Shown here in pieces: positions 1-8,803 of a DNA stretch of 64,000 nucleotides. The DNA lies in NCBI GenBank assembly GCA_049510975.1, contig JBEKYM010000003.1, positions 1 through 64,000 on the forward strand, given 5' to 3'. The notes beneath the pieces are model-generated. The model saw nothing but the letters and a program-made list of their open reading frames with translations. It was not told where the DNA came from and did not search any database. The first letter of the stretch is position 1. The number at the start of each line of letters is the position of its first letter. The DNA comes from JAKACA01 sp049510975 (lineage in GTDB: Bacteria; Actinomycetota; Acidimicrobiia; Acidimicrobiales; Bog-793). A program made the position numbers and the translations under genes.

Positions 1-92
1 GCTCGGATGTCGACGGAGCCGATCAGCCCGCTCTCGTCGGAGAGGGCGATGGCGGCGGTGGACGTGGCCGTTTCGATGGCGAGGACGATCAC
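1..92 (-). CDS. tsaB: tRNA threonylcarbamoyladenosine biosynthesis protein TsaB, N-terminal part only
   Basis: Only the first 30 codons lie in the window. They read MIVLAIETATSTAAIAL and onward, the ASKHA-fold phosphate-1 strand typical of TsaB, the inactive paralogue that holds TsaD for the universal tRNA t6A37 modification. The GTG start (92-90) overlaps the TGA of tsaE in a GTGA arrangement, so the two genes are translationally coupled. The gene runs off the left edge. Placement directly after tsaE supports the assignment. Confidence 0.85.
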   Translation of the reverse strand, partial: MIVLAIETATSTAAIALSDESGLIGSVDIR

Positions 93-631
93 GCCGCCAC
101 CTCGGCGACGATGGCAGCCAGCTCGCCGGCTCGCTCGCACCAGCGCCCACGCGGCTCGAAGATGACGTCGCGTCCGTCGCCGGCCCCGCCGGCCTCACCG
201 GCCTCGCCGGCCTCGCCACGGCCGGCCTCGCCACAGCCGGCCCCGTCGGACGCCCCCGCCTCGATGCGGATGACGAGCGCATCGTCGCCCAACAACGACT
301 CGGCGCCTTCGCCCCACTCGGCTGCGACGACACTGCCCTCCTCGAGCTCCTCGTCGAGGCCGAGGTCGAGCACCTCGCTCGTGCGGTCGAGGCGCCAGAG
401 GTCGACGTGAACGAGGTCGAGCCGGGCCGGATACCTCTGGCAGAGCATGAACGTCGGGCTCGTGACGTCCCCCTCGTATCCGAGCCCGCGCGCCAGTCCT
501 TGCACGAAGGTCGTCTTACCGGCCCCGAGGCTCCCGATGAGCAGGAGGACGTCGCCGGGCTGCAGGAGCCTCGCCACCGCCTCGCCGAGCGCCCGTGTGC
601 CGGCGGCATCGCCGGTGTGGAGCGAGATCAC
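89..631 (-). CDS. tsaE: tRNA threonylcarbamoyladenosine biosynthesis ATPase TsaE
   Basis: About 180 aa. TsaE is the P-loop ATPase of the TsaB-TsaD-TsaE complex that makes t6A at position 37 of ANN-decoding tRNAs. The Walker A motif GSLGAGKTTF is near residue 29, followed by GYEGDVTSPTF and the LVHVDLWRL segment typical of the family. The GTG start (631-629) overlaps the TGA of the upstream glycosylase gene by 4 nt. Oddity: near the C-terminus is a Gly-Ala-Glu-rich insertion (GEAGEAGEAGG) encoded by short GGCCTCGCC-like repeats at about 180-250; it is absent from typical TsaE and is probably a replication-slippage product. Confidence 0.93.
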   Translation of the reverse strand: MISLHTGDAAGTRALGEAVARLLQPGDVLLLIGSLGAGKTTFVQGLARGLGYEGDVTSPTFMLCQRYPARLDLVHVDLWRLDRTSEVLDLGLDEELEEGSVVAAEWGEGAESLLGDDALVIRIEAGASDGAGCGEAGRGEAGEAGEAGGAGDGRDVIFEPRGRWCERAGELAAIVAEVAA

Positions 632-1188
632 GAGCCGGGTGCGAGGAATCGCTTTGCCCGCACGAGATCGGCCCGCATCTCGGCGACGATGACGGCGCCC
701 CCCCGGAGGGCGTACGACGGATGAAACGTCGGCACGATGGCGGTGTGCCCATAGGGATAGCTCTTGCCCCGAAGCCGCGTGACGGTGTCGTTCGTCGCTA
801 GCAGCGTGCGGGTGGCGAAGTTGCCGAGCGTGACGATGACGCGCGGAGCCACGGCCGCCACCTGTGCCTCGAGATAGTGACGGCAGGCCTCCACCTCGGC
901 GGGGAGCGGGTCGCGGTTGCCCGGCGGCCGGCATTTCACGACGTTGCAGATGTAGTAGGCGCTGCGGTCCCGTCCGAGCTCTTCGGCGACGAGTCGGTCG
1001 AGCAGCTTGCCGGATCGCCCGACGAACGGCTGGCCGACGAGGTCCTCGTCGTGCCCGGGCGCCTCGCCGACGAACATGAGATCTGATGTGGGGTTGCCTG
1101 CCGAGAACACCACGTTCGTGCGTCCCGCTGCCAGCGGGCAGGCGACGCAGACGCGCGCATCGGCTTCGATCTCCGCTAGCGACGGCAT
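628..1188 (-). CDS. Uracil-DNA glycosylase, family 4 (iron-sulfur)
   Basis: 186 aa from ATG 1188. Family 4 UDGs excise uracil from DNA to start base excision repair and carry a [4Fe-4S] cluster. Visible: CVACPLAAGRT near residue 13 (first cluster cysteines), the catalytic motif GEAPGHDED near residue 41, VVKCRPPGNRDP and VEACRHY (remaining cysteines), and the C-terminal PTFHPSYAL loop that contacts DNA. Length fits the family. It lies 11 nt after alr and its TGA overlaps the tsaE start, so it is part of a cell-wall/tRNA-modification operon rather than a repair operon. Confidence 0.92.
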   Translation of the reverse strand: MPSLAEIEADARVCVACPLAAGRTNVVFSAGNPTSDLMFVGEAPGHDEDLVGQPFVGRSGKLLDRLVAEELGRDRSAYYICNVVKCRPPGNRDPLPAEVEACRHYLEAQVAAVAPRVIVTLGNFATRTLLATNDTVTRLRGKSYPYGHTAIVPTFHPSYALRGGAVIVAEMRADLVRAKRFLAPGS

Positions 1189-1199
1189 CTTGGCGAATG

Positions 1200-2447
1200 C
1201 TATCGGGCTGGGCGGTGCTCGCCGGAGGCCGCCGCGCCGGCGCTCCGCCCGGACGTACCGGCCCCACACCGATACGAACGCGGGACCCGCGGCCCGATCC
1301 GCGTGATGACCTCGTAGCTGATCGTGTCGAGGCATTCGGCCCAGTCCTGCGCGGTCAGGCGTTCGTCGCCCTGCTCGCCGATGAGCACGACTTCGTCCCC
1401 TGCGGCGACGGTGAAATCGTCGCCGCAGTCGACGAGGATCTGGTCCATCGTGACCGATCCGGCCAGGCGCCGGCGCCGGCCGTTCACGAGCACGGCACCG
1501 CCGCCCTCGAAGTACGCACGGGGGATGCCGTCGGCATAACCGAGCGGCACCGTGGCCACGAGCGACCGCTCGGGAAGCGGCGCCTTCAGCCCGTAGCTGA
1601 CTCGCTCGCCCGCTTCCAGCTCTCGCACCAAGGCGACGCGGGCCACCCACGACATCGCCGGGCGAAGTCCGTCGTCGAAACCCGCCGCCGCCGTTGCGCT
1701 GGCCAGCATGGGCGCCACCGCCGGGCTTGGTGCATAGCCGTACAGGCCGATGCCGCAGCGCACCAGGTCGAGCCGTCCCGCCGGCCAGGCGATGGCGCCG
1801 GCCGTGTTGGCGGCATGCACGCGGCCGGGCTCCGGCAGGCCCGCTTCCCGCAGGGAGATCCGAGCCGCCTCGAACCGCCGCAGCTGCTCCCCGGTCACTT
1901 CGCTCGCCGGCTCGTCTGCCACGGCGAGATGGGTCCAGAGGCCGGCGAATTCCAGCTCGGGAGCTTCGACGAGCGCTCGGGCGAGCGGCACGAGCGCCGC
2001 TGGGTCGGCACCGACGCGGTGCATGCCCGTGTCGACCTTGATCTCGACCGGTGCGCGCCGGTCCGCCCCGGCCGTCGCCGCCGCGTGCGCCCCGGCTGCG
2101 TCCCGAGCACGTGACAGCCCGCCGGGGGTGTAGATCGTGGGCACGAGCCCGTAGGCATACACCTCGGCCATGGCATCGGCGCCGGGTTCGGAGAGCACCA
2201 GGAGCGGCGCCTCGATGCCGGCGTCGCGCAGCTCGACGCCCTCGTCGACGATGGCGACCGCAAGACAGCTGGCACCGCCGGCGAGGGCGGCGGCGGCGAC
2301 TTCGACGGCGCCGTGCCCGTAGGCGTCCGCCTTGACGACTGCGCACAGCCGGGCGGGAGCGGCGATGGCGGCGAGGACGGCCGCATTGTGCTCGATGGCG
2401 TCGAGGTCGATCTCGAGCCAGGCAGGCCGCCGTGACCCTTCAGCCAC
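1200..2447 (-). CDS. alr: Alanine racemase
   Basis: 415 aa from GTG 2447. It converts L-alanine to D-alanine with PLP, for peptidoglycan. The PLP lysine motif AVVKADAYGHG is near residue 33, the KVDTGMHRVG segment near 130, and the second catalytic base lies in VSYGLKAPLP. The C-terminal beta domain continues to DTISYEVITRI (the Cys-Glu-Val found in many homologues reads Ser-Tyr-Glu here), followed by about 30 extra residues rich in Gly, Ser and Ala. The start overlaps the end of nnr by 8 nt, so translation is coupled. Confidence 0.95.
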   Translation of the reverse strand: MAEGSRRPAWLEIDLDAIEHNAAVLAAIAAPARLCAVVKADAYGHGAVEVAAAALAGGASCLAVAIVDEGVELRDAGIEAPLLVLSEPGADAMAEVYAYGLVPTIYTPGGLSRARDAAGAHAAATAGADRRAPVEIKVDTGMHRVGADPAALVPLARALVEAPELEFAGLWTHLAVADEPASEVTGEQLRRFEAARISLREAGLPEPGRVHAANTAGAIAWPAGRLDLVRCGIGLYGYAPSPAVAPMLASATAAAGFDDGLRPAMSWVARVALVRELEAGERVSYGLKAPLPERSLVATVPLGYADGIPRAYFEGGGAVLVNGRRRRLAGSVTMDQILVDCGDDFTVAAGDEVVLIGEQGDERLTAQDWAECLDTISYEVITRIGPRVPRSYRCGAGTSGRSAGAAASGEHRPAR

Positions 2448-3912
2448 GTGAACCTCGCACCCGGGGCGACCGGCGAGCCGCCACGGGCACCTGATTCGCC
2501 ACGGCGAAAGCCTGCGCCTCGCCGGCAACGCCCTCCCTCGCCCTCGAGAGGACGTCGGCCACGAGCTCGGGCAAGTCGCCGGCCAACAGGCCCTCCGGAC
2601 GACCCGCCCCGGCGGCCCTCCCGTGGACGTGAGCGGCGAGAGCGGCAGCCTCGAGGGCGTCGACGCCGCGGGCGACAAAGGCGCCCAGGATGCCGGCGAG
2701 CACGTCGCCCGTGCCGGCCGTAGCAAGGCGAGGCGAGCCGGCCGCCGCCAGCAGCACTCGGCCGTCGGGTGCTGCCACGACGGTGGTCGCCCCCTTCAGC
2801 AGCACGATGGCGCCCGTGCGGGCGGCGAGGTCGCGGGCGGCACCGATGCGGTCGACGCCGGGAGCGCTGCCGTTCAGGCGAGCGAACTCGCCGTCATGAG
2901 GCGTGAGCACGAGAGGCACGCCCGATCGGGCGCGGACGAGTGCGGCCACGTCGTCGGCACCCCCGAGGGCCGTGAGGCCGTCGGCATCGACGACGGTGGG
3001 AACGGCGGCTGCGGACACGAGACGGCGGACGGCGGTCGAGACCGCCTCTGACACGCCGAGGCCCGGCCCGACGACAAGGGCGTGGAACCGAGCGAGGTCG
3101 TCGAGGACCTCACGATCGAAACCCGCCGCCCCGAGCGACCGAGCCACCGCCGCCCCGGCCGGCAGCGTGGCGGGATCGGCACCGGGCACGCCCAGGCGGA
3201 CCATGCCCGCGCCGCTGCGCCCTGCGCCGGCGGAGACGTACCGGGCCGCCCCGTACATCCCCGGAGAACCCGCCACGACCATGACGGCGTGGTTCCACTT
3301 GTGGCCCGAGCGCGGCCGTGCCGGGAGCAACGACACGATGTCGGAGTCCTCGACGAGGTACATGCCGGCCTCGACGGCGCCGAGCGGCAGTCCGATCGAT
3401 CGTGTCACGACGGTGCCACAACACCCGGGGCCGTCGTTGAAGAGCATGCCGGGTTTCAGGGAACCGAACGTCACCGTGCTCGCCGCCCGCACCGCCCCGC
3501 TGCCGGCGACTCCCGTGCCGGCGTCCATGCCTGTTGGCAGGTCCACTGCCAACACAGGCGCGGTCCCCGGATCGGGTGCGTCGTAGCTGCCCCGGTACCC
3601 GGTCCCATAGGCGGCGTCGACGACGAGATCGGCACCGGTGATCCGAGCGGGTCGGTCGGCGGCGTCCACGAGCGTGATGCGGGCGCCCCGGCGGGCGAGA
3701 TGGGCGGCGGCCACCCTGCCGTCATTGCCGTTGTTGCCCTTGCCGGCCACGACGGTCACGCGGCGCCCATAGGCGCCGGTGGGGCCGAGCAGCTCGAGGG
3801 CCTCGCCGGCGACCGCCATGCCCGCTCGGGCGATGAGGGCGGCGATCGGCTCGCTCTGCTGGGCAGCCGCGTCGACAGCGCTCATCTCGGCCACCGTCAG
3901 GACCGGCTGCAT
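2440..3912 (-). CDS. nnr: Bifunctional NAD(P)H-hydrate epimerase / ADP-dependent NAD(P)H-hydrate dehydratase
   Basis: 490 aa. It repairs hydrated NAD(P)H: the N-terminal NnrE domain epimerises R/S hydrates and the C-terminal NnrD domain dehydrates the S form at the cost of ADP. NnrE (about 1-210) shows GKGNNGNDG. NnrD (about 220-480), a ribokinase fold, shows VVGPGLG, VVDADGLTAL, LTPHDGEFARL and the catalytic ATAGTGDVLAGIL. ATG 3912 shares one base with the TGA of acpS (TGATG). The same pairing with alr and tsaE is common in actinobacteria. Confidence 0.95.
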   Translation of the reverse strand: MQPVLTVAEMSAVDAAAQQSEPIAALIARAGMAVAGEALELLGPTGAYGRRVTVVAGKGNNGNDGRVAAAHLARRGARITLVDAADRPARITGADLVVDAAYGTGYRGSYDAPDPGTAPVLAVDLPTGMDAGTGVAGSGAVRAASTVTFGSLKPGMLFNDGPGCCGTVVTRSIGLPLGAVEAGMYLVEDSDIVSLLPARPRSGHKWNHAVMVVAGSPGMYGAARYVSAGAGRSGAGMVRLGVPGADPATLPAGAAVARSLGAAGFDREVLDDLARFHALVVGPGLGVSEAVSTAVRRLVSAAAVPTVVDADGLTALGGADDVAALVRARSGVPLVLTPHDGEFARLNGSAPGVDRIGAARDLAARTGAIVLLKGATTVVAAPDGRVLLAAAGSPRLATAGTGDVLAGILGAFVARGVDALEAAALAAHVHGRAAGAGRPEGLLAGDLPELVADVLSRAREGVAGEAQAFAVANQVPVAARRSPRVRGSRG

Positions 3913-4349
3913 CAGCGAACCGGTCCCGAGGGTGCCGCTCCGTCGGACTCGCCCGGGCTGGACGGAGTTGCCGCCCGCTCGGCCAGAACGACCGCGGTGG
4001 CAAGGGTTGCCGTGTGAGAGAGCGAGACATGCCATGCCGTCACCCCGAGAGCTGCCGCCCGCTCGGAGGCCCGTCCCGAGATGACGAGACGAGGCGCCCC
4101 ACCCGGGCTCGAGAGGACTTCGACGTCGGCGAAGTCGATGCCACCGATGCCGGTGGAGAGCGCCTTCATCGCCGCCTCCTTGGCAGCAAAACGAGCCGCC
4201 AGCGCCGGCACCGGATCGCTCCGCCCGCCGGCGAATGCCCGCTCGCCGCCGGAGAAGAGCCGCCCGGCCATGCGCGGCCGGCGGTCCAGCACCTGGCGGA
4301 AGCGATCGATATCGACGGCATCGATCCCGATGCCGATCACCGGGCTCAT
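3912..4349 (-). CDS. acpS: Holo-[acyl-carrier-protein] synthase
   Basis: 145 aa. It transfers 4'-phosphopantetheine from CoA to apo-ACP for fatty acid synthesis. The family motifs GIGIDAVDIDRF (residues 6-17) and RFAAKEAAMKAL (the Mg/CoA-binding Glu-Ala-Lys helix, about 53-64) are intact, as is the VSLSHTATLATA segment. The last 20 residues are an extra Pro/Ser-rich tail. The gene sits 64 nt downstream of glmS and overlaps nnr by one base. Confidence 0.94.
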   Translation of the reverse strand: MSPVIGIGIDAVDIDRFRQVLDRRPRMAGRLFSGGERAFAGGRSDPVPALAARFAAKEAAMKALSTGIGGIDFADVEVLSSPGGAPRLVISGRASERAAALGVTAWHVSLSHTATLATAVVLAERAATPSSPGESDGAAPSGPVR

Positions 4350-4413
4350 CCGGCCGGGCTCATCGGGTTTGCGCCGGTCAGGCGGCGCTCATCGTGGGCC
4401 CGCTCGGCCGGGC

Positions 4414-6279
4414 TCACTCGACGGTGACGACCTTGGCGAGGTTGCGCGGGCGGTCGACGTCGTTGCCACGCGCTCGAGCGATGGCGTACGCCAGCACCTG
4501 CATCGGGACCACGAGCACGGCGGCCGCCACGATCTCGTCGACGTGCGGCACGGTGAGCACGATGTCGGCGATGGCGGCCACTTCCTCGTCGCCGTCGTCG
4601 CACAGCGCCACGACGGTGGCGCCGCGGGCCCGGACTTCCTCGACGTTGGCGAGGATCTTCTCGAACAGCGTTCCCCGGTTCGCAACGACGACGGCGACGG
4701 AGTCGCGGTCGATGAGGGAGATGGGGCCGTGTTTCATCTCGCCGGCCGGATAGCCCTCTGCCCGCACATAGGCGAGCTCCTTCAGCTTGAGGGCGCCTTC
4801 GAGCGCCACCGGGTACCCGTGGCTTCGCCCGAGGAAGAAGACGTCGTTCACTTCGGCGAGCTGCTCGGCCGCTTCCCGGTACTCGGCAAAACGTCCCACG
4901 GCCGTCTCGACCTGACCGGGCAATGCGTGGATCTCCGCCCCGAGCCGGGCGACCTCGGCTGCATTCAGCGTGCGGCGGATCTCGGCCAAATGGAGGGCGA
5001 AGACTTGCAGCAGGACGATCTGAGCGGTGTGGCACTTCGTCGAGGCGACGCCGATCTCGGGGCCGGCGTGGGTGTAGAGGACGCCGTCGGCCTCACGGGC
5101 CATGAGCGAGTCGACGACGTTCGTGAGCACGATCGAGCGTGCCCCGCGGCGCTTGGCCTCCCGCAAGGCGTGAAACGTGTCGACGGTCTCACCGGACTGG
5201 CTGATCGCCAGCACGAGCGTCGTCGGGTCGACGACCGGGTCGCGGTAACGGAACTCGCTGGCGATCTCGACGGTGCAGGGCAGCTTCGCCCACGACTCGA
5301 TCGCTGCCCGGCCGGCGAGGCCGGCGTGGTAGCTCGAGCCGCAGGCGATGATGATGACCCGAGAGATCTCGAGCAGCTCGCTCGAGGGGATCTCGAGCTC
5401 CTCGAGCTCTGTCGTGCCCTCCGGCAGGATGCGACCGAGCAGGGTGTCGGCAAGGGCGCGGGGCTGCTCGTGGATCTCCTTCGACATGAAGTCCTCGAAA
5501 CCCTCCCGCTGCGCGGCCCGCACCCCCCAAGTCACGTGCAGCGGTGCCGGCTCGCAGCTCGTCCCGCTGGCGTCGACGACTCGGATCGACCCGGGCCGGA
5601 CTTCGGCGATCTGGTCGTCCTCGAGGGCGTAGAGCTCGCGGGTCGTCTCGAGGAGGGCGGAGATGTCGGAGGCGACGAGGCCGAGGGTCTCGGTCCGGCC
5701 GACGATGAGCGGGGACGTGCGCCGCGTGGCGACGAGCACGTCGGGCTCGTCGGCGGAGATGAAGGCGAGGGCGTAGTCGCCCCGCAGCACCGAGACGCAG
5801 CGCTGCACTGCCTGAAAGAGCGAGGCGCCGCCGATGATCTCGGCTTCCACGAGGTGGGCGATCACCTCGGTGTCGGTCTGGGACGTGCGGACATGGCCTT
5901 CGGCATCGAGCTTGGCAGCGATCTCCCGGTGGTTCTCGATGATGCCGTTGTGGACCACTGCGACCCGTCCGGTGCAGTCGACGTGCGGGTGGGCGTTCTC
6001 CTCGGTGGGAGCACCGTGGGTCGCCCAGCGCGTGTGGCCGATCCCGGCGCGTGCGGGCGGGGCGGTCGAGGCGATGCGCTCGAGGCCGGGGATCGACTCG
6101 CCCCGCACGGCCGAGCGCCGGCGCCAGAGGGACTCGGCCGCCTCGCCCTCGACCGAGCCGGCCTCGGCCACGAGCACGACGCCGGCGGAGTCGTATCCGC
6201 GGTACTCGAGCAGGGCGAGCCCGTCCAGGACGAGTCGAAGTGGATCGTCAGAACCGGTGACGCCGATGATGCCGCACAT
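4414..6279 (-). CDS. glmS: Glutamine--fructose-6-phosphate aminotransferase (isomerizing)
   Basis: 621 aa. It makes glucosamine-6-phosphate, the first committed step to UDP-GlcNAc for peptidoglycan. The nucleophilic Cys2 follows the initiator Met (MCGIIGVTG). The glutaminase domain (1-240) shows GIGHTRWATHG and HVDCTGRVAVVHNGI. Two SIS domains follow, with IIIACGSSYHAG, ISQSGETVDT and STKCHTAQ; the end DRPRNLAKVVTVE is the canonical C-terminus. About 89 nt separate it from glmM, its pathway partner. No glmS ribozyme-like leader was recognised in that gap. Confidence 0.97.
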   Translation of the reverse strand: MCGIIGVTGSDDPLRLVLDGLALLEYRGYDSAGVVLVAEAGSVEGEAAESLWRRRSAVRGESIPGLERIASTAPPARAGIGHTRWATHGAPTEENAHPHVDCTGRVAVVHNGIIENHREIAAKLDAEGHVRTSQTDTEVIAHLVEAEIIGGASLFQAVQRCVSVLRGDYALAFISADEPDVLVATRRTSPLIVGRTETLGLVASDISALLETTRELYALEDDQIAEVRPGSIRVVDASGTSCEPAPLHVTWGVRAAQREGFEDFMSKEIHEQPRALADTLLGRILPEGTTELEELEIPSSELLEISRVIIIACGSSYHAGLAGRAAIESWAKLPCTVEIASEFRYRDPVVDPTTLVLAISQSGETVDTFHALREAKRRGARSIVLTNVVDSLMAREADGVLYTHAGPEIGVASTKCHTAQIVLLQVFALHLAEIRRTLNAAEVARLGAEIHALPGQVETAVGRFAEYREAAEQLAEVNDVFFLGRSHGYPVALEGALKLKELAYVRAEGYPAGEMKHGPISLIDRDSVAVVVANRGTLFEKILANVEEVRARGATVVALCDDGDEEVAAIADIVLTVPHVDEIVAAAVLVVPMQVLAYAIARARGNDVDRPRNLAKVVTVE

Positions 6280-6368
6280 GGCCGCAAGGCTACCTGCGGG
6301 TTGCCACCCCCTTGTGCCGGGCGGTGCTGGCCCCTCGCTGCCGGGCCCAGGCACCCGGCGCCGGCGGG

Positions 6369-7694
6369 CTACGCCAGTTCGCGCTCGACGACGGCGGCGA
6401 GGTGTCGCACGTGGCGCTCGACCTCTTCGAGGGTGGGCGCTTCCACCATCACCCGCACCGCCGGCTCGGTCCCGCTCGAACGCAGGATCACGCGACCGGT
6501 CGAGCCGAGCTCGGCTTCGACGGCCGCGACTTCGGTCCAGACCGCCGCGGCGGACCCGAGCCGGTCCTTGTCCTGAACGGGCACGTTCACCATGGCCTGC
6601 GGCATCTTCTGCATCGAGACCCCCGCCAGCTCGGCGAGGTCCTGCCCGTCGCGGGCCAGGAGCTCGAGAAGCTTGAGCGACGTGAGCAAGCCGTCTCCGG
6701 TCGAAGCGTGCTCCCGGAAGATGAGGTGCCCGGACTGCTCGCCGCCAAGGACGTAGCCGCCGGACTCGAGGGCGTCGGCGACGTGGCGGTCGCCGACTGG
6801 GGTTTCGATGAGCGACACGCCGCGCTCCGACAGGGCAGTCCGCAGCCCGAGGTTGGACAGCACCGTCACGACGACGTGGCCGCCGGCGAGCTGCCCGCGC
6901 TCGTGCAGGTCGGCGGCGAACATGGCGATGAGCTGGTCGCCGTCGACGACTTCGCCGGTGTGGTCGACGGCGAGCATGCGGTCGGCGTCGCCGTCGAAGG
7001 CGATGCCGAGGGCGGCGCCGGTGCGGGCGACTTCGGCTTGCAGGAGACCGAGGTGGGTCGATCCGCACCCGGCGTTGATGTTCGTGCCGTCCGGGACGGC
7101 CCCGATGACGCTGTGGTCGATGCCGAGGCGCTCGAAGACCCGCGGCGCCACCACGCTGGCAGCGCCGTTGGCGCAGTCGAGCACGACACGCCCGCGGTAG
7201 GCGGCGGCGCCCGGGACGACCGATGCGAGCCGCTCGGCGTAGGCGTGCAACCCGGAAGAATCCGTGGAGATCGTGCCGACATCGGTCCCCGACGACGGCG
7301 CGGAGCCGAGGGCGTGCTCGAGCTCCTCCTGCACAGCGGCTTCCTCCGCCATCGAGAGCTTGGTCCCGCCGGCCCCGAGCAGCTTGATGCCGTTGTCGGC
7401 GAAGGGGTTGTGGGAGGCCGACACCATGGCCGCCGGCGCTCCTCGCTCCCCCGCCACCCAGGCGAGGCCGGGCGTCGGGATGACGCCGGCATCGACGACG
7501 TCGCGGCCCTCGGAGGCGAGCCCGGCCGCTAATGCCGCCAGCAGCATCGGCCCGGATCGGCGTGTGTCGCGGCCGAGCAGCCACGGAGACCCGGGAACAT
7601 GCCGAGCAGCCGCCCGCCCGAGGGCGAGGGCCATCTCAGGCGTGATCTCGGTGTTGGCAACTCCGCGGATCCCGTCGGTGCCGAATTGCAGCAC
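6369..7694 (-). CDS. glmM: Phosphoglucosamine mutase
   Basis: 441 aa. It interconverts glucosamine-6-P and glucosamine-1-P for UDP-GlcNAc. The start FGTDGIRGVAN, the phosphoserine loop VSASHNPFADNGIK (about residue 95), the metal loop AFDGDADRML and the sugar loop GGEQSGH are all present, as is the phosphate-binding RSSGTEPAVRVM near the C-terminus. It lies 11 nt after rpsI, so it is probably co-transcribed with rplM-rpsI, and it leads into glmS. Confidence 0.97.
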   Translation of the reverse strand: MLQFGTDGIRGVANTEITPEMALALGRAAARHVPGSPWLLGRDTRRSGPMLLAALAAGLASEGRDVVDAGVIPTPGLAWVAGERGAPAAMVSASHNPFADNGIKLLGAGGTKLSMAEEAAVQEELEHALGSAPSSGTDVGTISTDSSGLHAYAERLASVVPGAAAYRGRVVLDCANGAASVVAPRVFERLGIDHSVIGAVPDGTNINAGCGSTHLGLLQAEVARTGAALGIAFDGDADRMLAVDHTGEVVDGDQLIAMFAADLHERGQLAGGHVVVTVLSNLGLRTALSERGVSLIETPVGDRHVADALESGGYVLGGEQSGHLIFREHASTGDGLLTSLKLLELLARDGQDLAELAGVSMQKMPQAMVNVPVQDKDRLGSAAAVWTEVAAVEAELGSTGRVILRSSGTEPAVRVMVEAPTLEEVERHVRHLAAVVERELA

Positions 7695-7705
7695 CCGCGT
7701 GACTC

Positions 7706-8098
7706 CTAGCGCTTGGAGTACTGAGGCGCCTTGCGGGCCTTTTTCAAGCCGTACTTCTTGCTCTCCTTCTCGCGGGCGTCGCGAGTGAGCATGCCGGCTT
7801 TCTTCAGCGAGCCCCGCAGCTCGGGGTCGAGCTCGATGAGCCCGCGGGCGATGCCCAAGCGGAGCGCACCGGCTTGGCCCGACAGTCCGCCACCGTCGAT
7901 GGTGGCGTCCACGTCGAACTCCTCGGCCTTGCCGGCGAGCCGCAGTGGCTCCGATGCCAGCATCCGCGCCGTGGCGGAGGGGAAATAGTCCTCGAAACCC
8001 CGCCGGTTGATCGTGATCACGCCCTGCCCGGGGCGGAACCGCACTCGTGCCACCGCTTGCTTGCGGCGACCGGTCGCTTGTACCAGTGGCTTCGGCAT
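7706..8098 (-). CDS. rpsI: 30S ribosomal protein uS9
   Basis: 130 aa. It contacts the P-site tRNA with its C-terminal tail, which here ends in the conserved KAPQYSKR. The start PKPLVQATGRRKQAVARVR and the GGGLSGQAGALRLGIAR core are typical. It lies downstream of rplM, the standard L13-S9 pair, with a 79-nt gap. Confidence 0.97.
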   Translation of the reverse strand: MPKPLVQATGRRKQAVARVRFRPGQGVITINRRGFEDYFPSATARMLASEPLRLAGKAEEFDVDATIDGGGLSGQAGALRLGIARGLIELDPELRGSLKKAGMLTRDAREKESKKYGLKKARKAPQYSKR

Positions 8099-8177
8099 CA
8101 GCGGGTGAACCTCTCCTTCGAGTTGTGGAAGCCGGCGGCGGGGGTACCCGGCCGGCGGAGAACTGACATTCCGGCGG

Positions 8178-8633
8178 TCATGAGATCCGCCGTGCAGCGG
8201 AGGCGGGCAGCGCCATCGGCTTCGGCATCTGAGCGGCGTGCGGGTGCTCGGCGCCCGAATAGACCTTCAGCTTCGTGAGCATCTTGCGCCCGAGCGTGCC
8301 CTTCGGGAGCATGCCGCGAACGGCAGAGCGCATGAGCTCCTCCGGCTTGTTCTGCAGGAGGTCGCCGTAGCTCGTCGCCCGCAGGCTGCCCGGGTAACCG
8401 CTGTGGCGGTACGAGAAGGACTGCTCGCCCTTGTTCGCCGTCAGCACGACTTTGCTGGCGTTGATGACGATGACGTGGTCACCGGTGTCGAGGTGCGGCG
8501 AGAAGATCGGGCGGTGCTTGCCGCGAAGGATGCGGGCCACCTCCGTGGCCACTCGGCCGAGCACCATGTCGTCGGCGTCGACGACGTACCAGACGCGCTC
8601 GACCTCGCTGGGTTTCGTGGAGTACGTACGCAC
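8178..8633 (-). CDS. rplM: 50S ribosomal protein uL13
   Basis: 151 aa. uL13 is an early 23S rRNA assembly protein. The GTG at 8633 is preferred because AAGGA lies 6 nt upstream; an in-frame TTG directly before it is too close to that site. Visible are RTYSTKPSEVERVWYVVDA, GDHVIVINA and GMLPKGTLGRKML. It is first gene of the rplM-rpsI-glmM unit, preceded by a good promoter candidate. Confidence 0.96.
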   Translation of the reverse strand: MRTYSTKPSEVERVWYVVDADDMVLGRVATEVARILRGKHRPIFSPHLDTGDHVIVINASKVVLTANKGEQSFSYRHSGYPGSLRATSYGDLLQNKPEELMRSAVRGMLPKGTLGRKMLTKLKVYSGAEHPHAAQMPKPMALPASAARRIS

Positions 8634-8774
8634 CAATCGTCCTTGCTCAGTGTCTCTTCGGGACCGCCCGCGGCTGCGGGCTGTCAGCGGTTCGGGAGGC
8701 CTGCGACGCCAAAACGGGCAACTCAGCCGAGAACCGGGCGCGCGCCCAACATGCGGCACGCGCCGTATCGCTAC

Positions 8775-8803
8775 AGGATAGGCGGCGCGCAGCGGTCAGG
8801 CAA
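8775..8803 (-). promoter_or_regulatory. Candidate promoter for rplM-rpsI(-glmM-glmS)
   Basis: On the minus strand the -35 hexamer TTGCCT (8803-8798) and the -10 hexamer TATCCT (8780-8775) are separated by 17 nt, the best housekeeping-sigma match I found in the window. The -35 overlaps the last codons of truA. Transcription would start near 8768 and give a leader of about 135 nt before rplM. Inferred from sequence only. Confidence 0.5.

Noticed and set aside
6280..6368. glmS ribozyme upstream of glmS
   Set aside because: The 89-nt gap to glmM is too short and shows none of the pseudoknot motifs.
4081..6576. An 831-codon plus-strand frame opposite glmS
   Set aside because: Antisense to glmS, acpS and glmM, which are certain; no recognisable domain.
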